A DNA stretch of 5,349 nucleotides from Armatimonadota bacterium. Lineage in GTDB: Bacteria; Armatimonadota; Zipacnadia; Zipacnadales; JABUFB01. The notes below the pieces were generated by a model, which was not told where the DNA came from, searched no databases, and worked only from the letters and a program-made list of their open reading frames with translations. The stretch covers positions 6,823 to 12,171 of the forward strand of contig JAGPGE010000083.1 in assembly GCA_018056145.1 (NCBI GenBank), read 5' to 3'. Position numbers and translations under genes: made by a program. Numbering within the stretch: the first letter of the stretch is position 1; the number at the start of each line of letters is the position of its first letter. This document shows, piece after piece, positions 1-5,349 of the stretch.

Positions 1-189
1 GGTGGAGGACACGGGCGGCCCGAGGGCAACGGCGGGAGCCCCGCCGTTGCGCAACCGGAGCGGCCCGAAGGTGGAGCAGGTGGGGGCGCGACATCCCCTC
101 CCCCTGAGACAGGGCCATCTGCCACTCCAGAGCCGCCGGCGGACAAGCCCCAGGGCCAGCCCGCCGTTCCGGGGCCGCCCGGCGAGTAA
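1..189 (+). CDS. C-terminal tail of an upstream protein (partial, unidentified)
   Basis: Reading from base 1, this frame is open for 62 codons and ends at TAA (187-189); the start lies outside the window. The visible residues are low-complexity and rich in Gly, Pro, Ala and Glu, with no hydrophobic segment or domain, ending in PAVPGPPGE. Such tails are usually disordered. The frame is supported mainly by its stop shortly before the next gene and by a plausible mix of Glu, Asp, Gln and Lys; the other frames give Arg/Ser-rich translations typical of GC-rich shadows. Because the next gene is a PBP2, and mreC/mreD often precede mrdA, the tail could belong to MreC (which often carries a Pro-rich tail) or MreD. 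That is inference from gene order only. The 105 bases between this stop and the next start show no promoter I would defend. Confidence 0.5.
   Translation, partial: GGGHGRPEGNGGSPAVAQPERPEGGAGGGATSPPPETGPSATPEPPADKPQGQPAVPGPPGE
26..50 (+). repeat. Perfect 11-bp inverted repeat (hairpin) in the upstream gene tail
   Basis: Bases 26-36 (GCAACGGCGGG) are exactly complementary to bases 40-50 (CCCGCCGTTGC), leaving a 3-base AGC loop. The right arm also overlaps a second palindrome, GTTGCGCAAC at 46-55, so bases 46-50 can pair with either 26-30 or 51-55. No T-run follows, so it is not a normal intrinsic terminator. It sits inside the Pro/Gly-rich coding tail, where GC-rich repeats arise easily by chance. 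Confidence 0.6.
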
Positions 190-294
190 AGCGCCGCCGG
201 TGAGGTTCAGCTCCATCCGTAGTCTTGCCTGCACCGAAATCCCATCGCCTTGTGTCGCCGTCACTGCCGCGCCACGGGGCCGCCCCAATCGTTC

Positions 295-2427
295 ATGCAT
301 CAGCAGACGTTGCGCATCCGAATCCTGGGATCCTTCATGGGACTGCTCATCGCGGTCCTGATCGGACGCCTGTGGTGGCTCCAGCTCACCAACTGGTACC
401 GCTACTCCTCGCGTGCCCTGGACAATCGCACCACGGTGGTCTACAAGCCTGCGCCACGCGGCCTCATATATGACCGCCGGGGGGAGTACATCCTCGCGGA
501 GAACCGCGACGTTTGGAGCCTGCACGCTGTACCTGGCGAGCTCCCCCGCGACGAACAGGAAATTGAACGCATCGTCCAGTTCCTGGCAGGCGTCCTCTCG
601 ACCGAAGACACTCCCACATCAACCGCCGAGGTGCGCGACGCCCTGGCCGATGCCCGACGCGCCAAGGCCGTGGAGCCCGTGCCCCTCGGGGCTCTCGGTC
701 AGGACTTGACCTTCGATCAGGTCGCGTCCATCGAGGAGCACCGGATCGAGTTGCCCGGTATCGCCGTCGTAACTACCACCCGCCGACACTACCCTTACGG
801 ACGCCTCGCCGCGCAGGCGGTCGGGTATGCCCGGCAGATCAGTCGCGAGCAGTTGGACAGGCTGGCCCAGTACCAGCAGCCGCCCGACCCGCACGACCCC
901 ACGGCAACGGAACTCGAGGCCACCGCAACCGACCCGGTCTACAGGCCGGACTCCATCATTGGCGCTGAAGGGGCTGAAGCGCTGCTTGAGCTGGACACCA
1001 GCGGCGATCGCCCCCTGCCCATTCTGCCCGGCCGCGCAGGCCGCACCATATATGAGGTTGACGCCAACGGTAACCCGCAGCGCCTCATCGCCACCCGGGA
1101 ACCGGAGATCGGCGCGCAGGTCTACCTTACCATCGACGCCCGAGTCCAGGCCGTGGCCGAGAGGCAACTCCGCAAGGCCCTCAAAGACCACCCGGAGCGC
1201 ATGGGCGCGGCGGTGGTGCTGGATACACGCAATGGTGATGTCATCGTCTTGGCCAGCGAGCCGTGTCTTGACCCCAATGACTGGGTCGCAGGGCTTGCAC
1301 GGGACCAGTGGAACCAGGCGCTCGAAGACCCCGGTCTGCCGCTTCTGAACAAAGCCCTCGCGGGCACATACCCGCCGGGCTCCATCTTCAAGGTTGTCTC
1401 CGTCTGTGCCGCCATCGAGACAACAAACGTCAAGCCAACCAGCACCGCTGTGTGTACCGGCGCCATTTACGTCGGACGCAAACGCCGCCCCTTCGTGTGC
1501 TGGATGGCGGATCGCGGCGGCCATGGCCCCGTAGACCTGGTCTCCGCCATTGCCAAGTCCTGCAATATCTGGTTCTACAACTGCGTCCTCAAGTTCGGCC
1601 TGGATCCCAACGATATAGCCCTGTACGCTCACCGTTTCGGCCTCGGTAGCCCCACCGGGCTCGGTCTGAGGGGTGAGCTTTCCGGCGATGTTCCTGAGCC
1701 CAAGTACGGTGAACGCCCGTGGACCCAGGGCAACTCACTCAACTATGTGATCGGCCAGGAACTCACCGTCACACCGGCGCAGATGGCTCGCGTGTGCGCT
1801 GCGGTGGCCAATGGAGGCAAGCTCCCCAGGCCCCACTTGGTCCGTCGCATTCGCTGGCCGGCCCGGTTGGGCCTGCCGCCGACCAAGCCCGCCGGAATTC
1901 TCGAGAAGGTCAAGCTTGAGCACGAAGACACTCTCGACATTGTCCGCTTGGGCATGCGCCGCGCGGTGACCATGGAACACGGGACGGCGAAGCTCCTCAA
2001 CGATCTGTCGCAGCTCGGCGAGAAGCTACAAAACCCCGGGCCGTCCGTGTCTGGTGCCCCGCTGGGTCGTCCGCTTCTCGTCGGCGGCAAGACGGGAACG
2101 GCCCAGCACGACCGCAGAAAGGAGAACCATTCCTGGTGCATCGCCTTCGCGCCGTACGATGCCAGGCCCGATGAGCCCCAGTACGCGGTCTGCGTCTTCG
2201 TCGCCCAAGCCGGCAGCGGCAGCGGTACCGCCGTGCCCATCGCTCGCGAGGTGCTCCGCGCGCTCTTCGGTCTGTATGAGGCGGATGACCCTGAGTTCGC
2301 CATGCCCCAGCCCATGGACCCGGCGGAAGTGGCCGCTCAACGCAAGCAGCGCGTTGCGCAGGCCAGATCATGGGCCGCACGACGCGCCGCTGACGCGAAT
2401 GAGCAGTCCGATGCCGGGGACGACTGA
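295..2427 (+). CDS. mrdA: Penicillin-binding protein 2 (elongation-type peptidoglycan D,D-transpeptidase)
   Basis: Class B PBP: an inner-membrane-anchored enzyme whose extracytoplasmic domain cross-links peptidoglycan stem peptides during side-wall elongation, normally with RodA and MreBCD. The 710-residue product has a short basic N-terminus, one membrane segment (about 10-31), the PBP-dimer motif RGLIYDRRG from R55, and the pedestal motif RRHYPYG at 163-169. The transpeptidase domain carries SIFK (nucleophile S363, K366), SCN (S422-N424) and KTG (599-601) followed by TAQ. It is longer than typical PBP2s of about 600-650 residues: there is a Pro/Asp/Thr-rich insert at about 193-219, a longer stretch before KTG, and a charged tail of about 45 residues. 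I chose ATG 295 because it keeps Arg residues ahead of the membrane segment. TTG 250 and ATG 337 are alternatives; 295 has no clear Shine-Dalgarno, while 337 has GGGA six bases upstream but would trim the membrane anchor. PBP2 rather than FtsI is favoured by the motif spacing and the possible mre context; the distinction is not absolute. Confidence 0.94.
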   Translation: MHQQTLRIRILGSFMGLLIAVLIGRLWWLQLTNWYRYSSRALDNRTTVVYKPAPRGLIYDRRGEYILAENRDVWSLHAVPGELPRDEQEIERIVQFLAGVLSTEDTPTSTAEVRDALADARRAKAVEPVPLGALGQDLTFDQVASIEEHRIELPGIAVVTTTRRHYPYGRLAAQAVGYARQISREQLDRLAQYQQPPDPHDPTATELEATATDPVYRPDSIIGAEGAEALLELDTSGDRPLPILPGRAGRTIYEVDANGNPQRLIATREPEIGAQVYLTIDARVQAVAERQLRKALKDHPERMGAAVVLDTRNGDVIVLASEPCLDPNDWVAGLARDQWNQALEDPGLPLLNKALAGTYPPGSIFKVVSVCAAIETTNVKPTSTAVCTGAIYVGRKRRPFVCWMADRGGHGPVDLVSAIAKSCNIWFYNCVLKFGLDPNDIALYAHRFGLGSPTGLGLRGELSGDVPEPKYGERPWTQGNSLNYVIGQELTVTPAQMARVCAAVANGGKLPRPHLVRRIRWPARLGLPPTKPAGILEKVKLEHEDTLDIVRLGMRRAVTMEHGTAKLLNDLSQLGEKLQNPGPSVSGAPLGRPLLVGGKTGTAQHDRRKENHSWCIAFAPYDARPDEPQYAVCVFVAQAGSGSGTAVPIAREVLRALFGLYEADDPEFAMPQPMDPAEVAAQRKQRVAQARSWAARRAADANEQSDAGDD

Positions 2428-2446
2428 AGAACAACCTCGACAGGAC

Positions 2447-2455
2447 GGGAGAGAG
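2447..2455 (+). promoter_or_regulatory. Shine-Dalgarno-like site for the FemAB-like gene
   Basis: The purine run GGGAGAGAG ends nine bases before ATG 2465. It favours 2465 over the earlier in-frame ATG 2411, which would overlap the end of mrdA and has only weak purines upstream, and over ATG 2471, which is spaced too far. Confidence 0.5.
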
Positions 2456-2464
2456 CCGCCCCAG

Positions 2465-3535
2465 ATGCACATGAACGAGAGTGATCGCGCGGCCTGGAAC
2501 CGGTTCGTGGCCGCCGCCCCCGCCGGCGACGTACTCCAGTGCTGGGAGTGGGGACAACTCAAAGCACGCACCGGCTGGGAACCGTTGTACTTCAGCGTGC
2601 GCCGGCCCGAGGGCATCCGTGCCGTCGCCCTGGTGCTCAAGCGCCCCATCCCTCACACGGGGCGCTGCCTCTTCTACTGCCCGCGCGGTCCCATCGTGAC
2701 TCCCGGCGACACGGACAGCTTCACCGAATTGGTTGCCGACATACGCGCTGAAGCCCGGCGCCGCGGGGCTATCGCGCTGCAGATTGACCCCGCCATCAAG
2801 CCCTCCGATGGCTGGTACATCTCCTGCATGCGCGACTTGTCCTTCCGCGATCCCGGCCCCATGGGCGATGGCTTCGGCGGTGTCCAGCCCCGCGCGGTCA
2901 TGAAGGTCGATCTTTCTGCCTCCCTCGATGAGGTAATGGCGCGCTTCCACAGCAAGTGGCGCTACAACATCCGTTACGCTGCGAAGCACGGTGTCACTGT
3001 GCAGGCCGATTGCCCATTTGATGACCTGGATCCCTTCTACGATCTGCTTGCGGTGACTGCTGAACGCGACGGCTTCGGTATCCGGTCGCGCTCATACTTC
3101 CACGATATGTGGCATTATCTGGTAGAGCCCGGCCTTGCCAGCCTCTTCATGGCCCGCGTGGAGGGCCGACCCGTCGCAGGAGCCATCGCCTTCGTTCTCG
3201 GCGAGCAAGCCTGGTACGTCTATGGCGCCTCATCCAATGAGCACCGGAACCTCATGCCCAACCATCTCATGCAGTGGGAGATGATGCGTTGGGCGAAGGA
3301 GCGTGGCTGCCAGGTCTACGACATGCGCGGTGTGTCCCCGGAAGTCGACGGCGAACCCGTGGTGGAGCATCTCGCGGGCCTGAACCGGTTCAAGAGAGGT
3401 TTCGCCGCCGAGTATGTGGAATATGTCGGTGATTGGAGCCTGGTATTCTCACCGCTGTGGCACGCGCTCTTCGAACGTGCTGTTCCTGTCGCGAAGCGCA
3501 TGCTCAAGCGATCTCAGAAGCAGTCGGCGGATTGA
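2465..3535 (+). CDS. FemAB/FemX-like peptidoglycan aminoacyltransferase
   Basis: A 356-residue protein of the FemAB family: cytoplasmic, GNAT-fold enzymes that move amino acids from aminoacyl-tRNA onto the peptide of peptidoglycan precursors. Visible signatures are LQCWEWG at 24-30 (the family's LQ-x-EWG start of domain 1), YCPRGP at 71-76, KWRYNIRYA at 164-172 opening the second GNAT-like half, VYDMRGVSP around D286, and FKRGF at 309-313 near the C-terminus. Its length matches compact FemX-type proteins, and I see no long coiled-coil insert like that of staphylococcal FemA. No signal peptide or membrane segment is evident. The start is set by the purine-rich site at 2447-2455 and by the usual family opening, an N-terminal W-x-x-FV. 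It lies 37 bases after mrdA on the same strand, so co-transcription is likely and fits a cell-wall role. The amino acid added cannot be read from sequence. Some FemAB relatives act on other acceptors (for example in exopolysaccharide systems), so the acceptor is also inferred. Confidence 0.88.
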   Translation: MHMNESDRAAWNRFVAAAPAGDVLQCWEWGQLKARTGWEPLYFSVRRPEGIRAVALVLKRPIPHTGRCLFYCPRGPIVTPGDTDSFTELVADIRAEARRRGAIALQIDPAIKPSDGWYISCMRDLSFRDPGPMGDGFGGVQPRAVMKVDLSASLDEVMARFHSKWRYNIRYAAKHGVTVQADCPFDDLDPFYDLLAVTAERDGFGIRSRSYFHDMWHYLVEPGLASLFMARVEGRPVAGAIAFVLGEQAWYVYGASSNEHRNLMPNHLMQWEMMRWAKERGCQVYDMRGVSPEVDGEPVVEHLAGLNRFKRGFAAEYVEYVGDWSLVFSPLWHALFERAVPVAKRMLKRSQKQSAD

Positions 3536-3545
3536 CGCGGAGTCT

Positions 3546-3562
3546 CGGGCAGAGCCCGGAGG
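3546..3562 (+). promoter_or_regulatory. Stem-loop touching the Shine-Dalgarno of the next gene
   Basis: CGGGC (3546-3550) and GCCCG (3554-3558) can form a 5-bp stem with an AGA loop, eleven bases after the FemAB-like stop codon. The Shine-Dalgarno GGAGG (3558-3562) begins on the last base of the stem, six bases before ATG 3569. A role in tuning translation or stabilising an mRNA end is possible. No T-run follows, so it is not a terminator. A 5-bp hairpin can occur by chance in GC-rich DNA. Confidence 0.35.
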
Positions 3563-3568
3563 CCAGTG

Positions 3569-3961
3569 ATGGAGGAAAACAGGACGCTCGGTGAGCTTCT
3601 GCGGGAGTTCGTTGCGGTGCTGGGGGAATACCTCAAGCAGAATGCCGCCGACGCCGTGGACCGTGCCCTCTCCGAGCCGCTGAAGAAGGCGGCGCGCCGC
3701 GTGATGTTTCTCGGGCTCGCCCTGGGGTTCGCCTTCGCGGCAGCCCTTATGCTGGCCCTTGCGCTCTTCCACCTAATGGTGGAGCTCTTCGGCGTTCCGA
3801 GCGCGGCCTATGCCGTCTCCTTCGTCCTGTGTGTGCTGGTCGGGGTGCTCTGTGCCCGCGCTGTTGGCAGCGAGAAGAGGAAGCGCGATGGAAAGCGATC
3901 AGAGGGTAACAGCCGAGGACCTGAGCAGCCGCTGGACAGCGATCCAGCAAAAGCTGACTGA
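3569..3961 (+). CDS. Small two-helix membrane protein, YqjE / holin superfamily III-like
   Basis: A 130-residue protein. Its N-terminal 44 residues are amphipathic and charged (LGELLREFVAVLGEYLKQN), followed by two membrane segments at about 45-70 and 79-99, and then a hydrophilic tail of about 30 residues rich in Lys, Arg, Asp and Glu. This is the architecture of the group annotated as 'phage holin family protein' (YqjE, DUF1469/Phage_holin_3_6), which is widespread in bacterial chromosomes and mostly of unknown function; the holin label does not imply lysis. ATG 3569 is preferred to the adjacent GTG 3566 because GGAGG at 3558-3562 is six bases away. It follows the FemAB-like gene by 33 bases and overlaps the next gene by 74, which suggests the same operon. 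The last 25 or so residues lie in the overlap and may be constrained mainly by the other gene. Family assignment is by architecture and general resemblance, not by a diagnostic motif. Confidence 0.75.
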   Translation: MEENRTLGELLREFVAVLGEYLKQNAADAVDRALSEPLKKAARRVMFLGLALGFAFAAALMLALALFHLMVELFGVPSAAYAVSFVLCVLVGVLCARAVGSEKRKRDGKRSEGNSRGPEQPLDSDPAKAD

Positions 3962-4253
3962 GGAGATCAGGCCCGAGACTCTGCGCAGAGCTCTGTGCAA
4001 TCCGTGGCTGGCGGCGGCCCTGGGCATTGCAGCCGGAACGGCTGTCGGATACCTTCTCGCGCGCCGATCCGCGCGCCAACCGCAACGGGCGCCGGAGCGC
4101 CTGCCGGCCGCATCCGATCGTCCGAAGCAATCCCCGCACAGTCCGGGGCTGGTGAGTCTGCTCGCCGTATCAGCCCTCGAACAGGGCACGCGGACTTTGC
4201 TCGCGCGCATGCCTCGGGACCCATGTGCGAAGCTGACCAAAGCGTGCCACTGA
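3888..4253 (+). CDS. Small single-helix membrane protein, possibly YqjD/ElaB-like
   Basis: A 121-residue protein of unknown function. Residues 1-34 are hydrophilic and probably helical. A membrane segment follows at about 39-58 (NPWLAAALGIAAGTAVGYLL) with a basic ARRSAR flank, then a Pro/Arg/Ser-rich stretch and a weakly hydrophobic part at about 87-105 (GLVSLLAVSALEQGTRTLL). A helical N-terminus leading to a Gly/Ala-rich helix ending in basic residues resembles YqjD/ElaB (DUF883) and some DUF3618 proteins, although in those the helix is at the very C-terminus. The start ATG 3888 has GAGG at 3877-3880, seven bases upstream. It begins inside the preceding YqjE-like gene in another frame (74-base overlap), a spacing that suggests translational coupling. 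The pairing with a YqjE-like gene supports the family guess, as yqjD and yqjE are neighbours in E. coli, there in the opposite order. The C-terminal half resembles nothing I recognise. Confidence 0.65.
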   Translation: MESDQRVTAEDLSSRWTAIQQKLTEEIRPETLRRALCNPWLAAALGIAAGTAVGYLLARRSARQPQRAPERLPAASDRPKQSPHSPGLVSLLAVSALEQGTRTLLARMPRDPCAKLTKACH

Positions 4254-4271
4254 AACCCGCGAACCAACAGA

Positions 4272-4308
4272 GCCCGCCTCAGTCCACTGGACCGGCGGGT
4301 CTTGCTTG
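4272..4308 (+). terminator. Probable intrinsic terminator after the membrane-protein genes
   Basis: CCCGCC (4273-4278) pairs with GGCGGG (4294-4299), with a G-T pair outside (4272/4300). Inside, GTCC (4282-4285) pairs with GGAC (4289-4292) around an ACT loop, leaving a small internal bulge. The stem is followed by TCTTGCTT, a poor but T-enriched tract. It lies 18 bases after the stop at 4253 and before the Shine-Dalgarno of tldD, so it probably ends the mrdA unit. The weak T-tract allows read-through. Confidence 0.6.
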
Positions 4309-4314
4309 ACCATT

Positions 4315-4320
4315 GGAGAG
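4315..4320 (+). promoter_or_regulatory. Shine-Dalgarno site of tldD
   Basis: GGAGAG lies six bases before ATG 4327 and supports that start. The space between the terminator-like hairpin and this site is too short for a full separate promoter, so any promoter for tldD would have to overlap the hairpin or the end of the preceding gene. Confidence 0.6.
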
Positions 4321-4326
4321 TCGCCC

Positions 4327-5349
4327 ATGCGAGAGATCATCGAGGATGTACTGAAGCTCGCAAGATCACTGGGAGCGGACTTCGCTGACCTTCGCGTCAC
4401 CGAAGGCACCGGCACCAGCATCTCGGTTCAGGACGGCATCGCCGACCGTGTAAACACCGGCCATGCGTCCGGTGCCGGCGTGCGCGTGCTCGTCGATGGC
4501 GCCTGGGGTTTCGCCCCCACCAACAACGCCACCGCCGAGGAGATGAAGCGCTGCGTCCGGGACGCAGTCAGCATGGCGAAAGCCGCCAGCGCTGACGTGT
4601 CCGACCCGGGCATGGTCTGCGACATCGAGCCCGTCGAAGACAACGTCGAGAGCGAGTTCGAAGTGGACCCGCGTGAGGTCCCGCTGAGCGAACGGGTCCA
4701 GGTGATTTTCGAGCTCGAGCGCGCGGCCCGCGAGACCGACCGCCGCATCGTCAACACCGTCGCCAGCTACCGCGACTCCGCCGGGACCAGCATCATCGCC
4801 AACACGGCGGGCACATACATCACCGGCAGCGCTGTTCGCTGCGGGCTGAACATCCACGTCACCGCCTCGGACGGGGACGTGCGCCAGTCTGCCTCGAAGC
4901 ACCAGTCCAACTCCTTGGGCTACGAAATGATCCGGGCCATCGACCCGCAGACTTTCGCCGTCGCCACCGCGCAGAAGGCCGTGGCACTCCTGGCGGCCAA
5001 ACGCGCCCCCGCGGGCAAGTTCGATGTCATCATCGACCCGCTCATCTGCGGCCTGCTTGTCCACGAGGCCTTTGGGCACAACTGCGAGGCCGACGCCGTG
5101 TGGTCCGGCAATTCGATTCTGCGCGGTAAGGAAGGACAACAGGTCGCGGCGCGCGGTGTCAACATCTACGACGACCCCACACTGCCGAAGCTCAATGGTT
5201 CCTTCCCGTATGATCACAAGGGGACCCCTGCAAAGCGCCACGTGCTCGTTGAGGACGGGATCCTGCAGGGCTATATGCACAGCCTCGAGACCGCGGCGCG
5301 CTTCGGCGTACGGCCCGAGGGCAGCTGCCGCTGCCAGGGCCACAACTAC
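4327..5349 (+). CDS. tldD: TldD family metalloprotease (3' end beyond window)
   Basis: The frame is open from ATG 4327 to the window edge, giving 341 residues of a family usually around 460-480 long. TldD is a cytosolic zinc protease that, with its catalytically inactive partner TldE/PmbA, degrades unfolded peptides and processes some modified peptides such as microcin B17 and the antitoxin CcdA. The N-terminal half is typical (GADFADLRV, RVNTGHASGAGVRVLVDGAWGF). The zinc site HEAFGH (HExxxH) is at 246-251, followed by NCEAD. Downstream come YDHKGTPAKR (from Y295), a VLVEDGILQGYMHSLETAARFG stretch, and PEGSCRCQ. The Cys zinc ligand expected near the C-terminus is outside the window. The start is fixed by GGAGAG and by the family's usual N-terminus. 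A terminator-like hairpin separates it from the cell-wall genes, so functional linkage to them is not implied. A pmbA/tldE gene might be expected downstream. Confidence 0.95.
   Translation, partial: MREIIEDVLKLARSLGADFADLRVTEGTGTSISVQDGIADRVNTGHASGAGVRVLVDGAWGFAPTNNATAEEMKRCVRDAVSMAKAASADVSDPGMVCDIEPVEDNVESEFEVDPREVPLSERVQVIFELERAARETDRRIVNTVASYRDSAGTSIIANTAGTYITGSAVRCGLNIHVTASDGDVRQSASKHQSNSLGYEMIRAIDPQTFAVATAQKAVALLAAKRAPAGKFDVIIDPLICGLLVHEAFGHNCEADAVWSGNSILRGKEGQQVAARGVNIYDDPTLPKLNGSFPYDHKGTPAKRHVLVEDGILQGYMHSLETAARFGVRPEGSCRCQGHNY

Noticed and set aside
190..294. Promoter in front of mrdA
   Set aside because: TTGCCT at 225-230 could be a -35 box, but no matching -10 element lies at proper spacing; expression from an upstream promoter is as likely.
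2..361. Plus-strand open frame overlapping the upstream tail and mrdA start
   Set aside because: The translation is Arg/Ser/Pro-rich, overlaps the PBP2 membrane anchor and has no family resemblance.
619..1632. Long open frame on the minus strand (337 codons) opposite mrdA
   Set aside because: It mirrors the codon structure of the well-supported PBP2 on the other strand and shows no recognisable domain; long antisense frames are expected in GC-rich genes.
2054..2464. N-terminal extension of the FemAB-like protein by 137 residues
   Set aside because: The extension runs through the KTG region of mrdA in another frame, is Ser/Arg/Pro-rich, and the FemAB family begins near residue 138 of that frame.
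1997..2989. Minus-strand open frame (330 codons) spanning mrdA and the FemAB-like gene
   Set aside because: It crosses two strongly supported genes, has an Arg-rich low-complexity translation, and shows no family signature.
3860..3961. Programmed frameshift joining the two small membrane proteins
   Set aside because: I see no obvious slippery run, and the second gene has its own start with a GAGG site; a simple overlap is sufficient.
4366..5343. Minus-strand open frame (325 codons) opposite tldD
   Set aside because: The + strand translation has the TldD zinc motif and family-wide similarity; the antisense product is a Gly/Val/Asp-rich shadow.

Overview
This is a 5.3-kb, gene-dense, high-GC window (roughly two thirds G+C by eye) from a bacterial chromosome. 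All recognisable genes lie on the + strand. The content is housekeeping: cell-wall synthesis, small membrane proteins and a TldD metalloprotease. I see no phage, transposon, CRISPR array, tRNA or rRNA. The sequence does not fix the taxon. An environmental, GC-rich, wall-bearing bacterium fits, and nothing narrower is supported.

Layout: (1) The first 189 bases are the Pro/Gly-rich C-terminal tail of an upstream protein, and they contain a perfect 11-bp inverted repeat. In the common order mreB-mreC-mreD-mrdA, an MreC- or MreD-type protein would be expected here, but the tail alone does not show it. (2) Bases 295-2427 encode a class B penicillin-binding protein of the PBP2/MrdA type with all three transpeptidase motifs. 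(3) Bases 2465-3535 encode a FemAB/FemX-like aminoacyltransferase, 37 bases downstream. (4) Bases 3569-3961 and 3888-4253 encode two small membrane proteins with a 74-base out-of-frame overlap. The first looks like the YqjE/holin-superfamily-III group, and the second vaguely resembles YqjD/ElaB. (5) A terminator-like hairpin lies at 4272-4308. (6) From 4327 to the window edge is a TldD metalloprotease, cut at its 3' end.

The short gaps (37 and 33 bases), the overlap and the terminator suggest that mrdA, the FemAB-like gene and the two membrane genes form one transcription unit. PBP2 would cross-link peptidoglycan during elongation, while the FemAB-like enzyme would add amino acids to the peptide stem or bridge of the precursor. 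The two small membrane proteins have no assigned job. TldD appears to begin a separate unit; in other bacteria it works with TldE/PmbA in peptide processing.

I found no convincing undescribed system. The points most worth a second look are the PBP2-FemAB pairing without rodA next to it, the overlapping YqjE/YqjD-like pair, the hairpin touching the ribosome-binding site of the first of that pair, and the hairpin in the upstream gene's tail.
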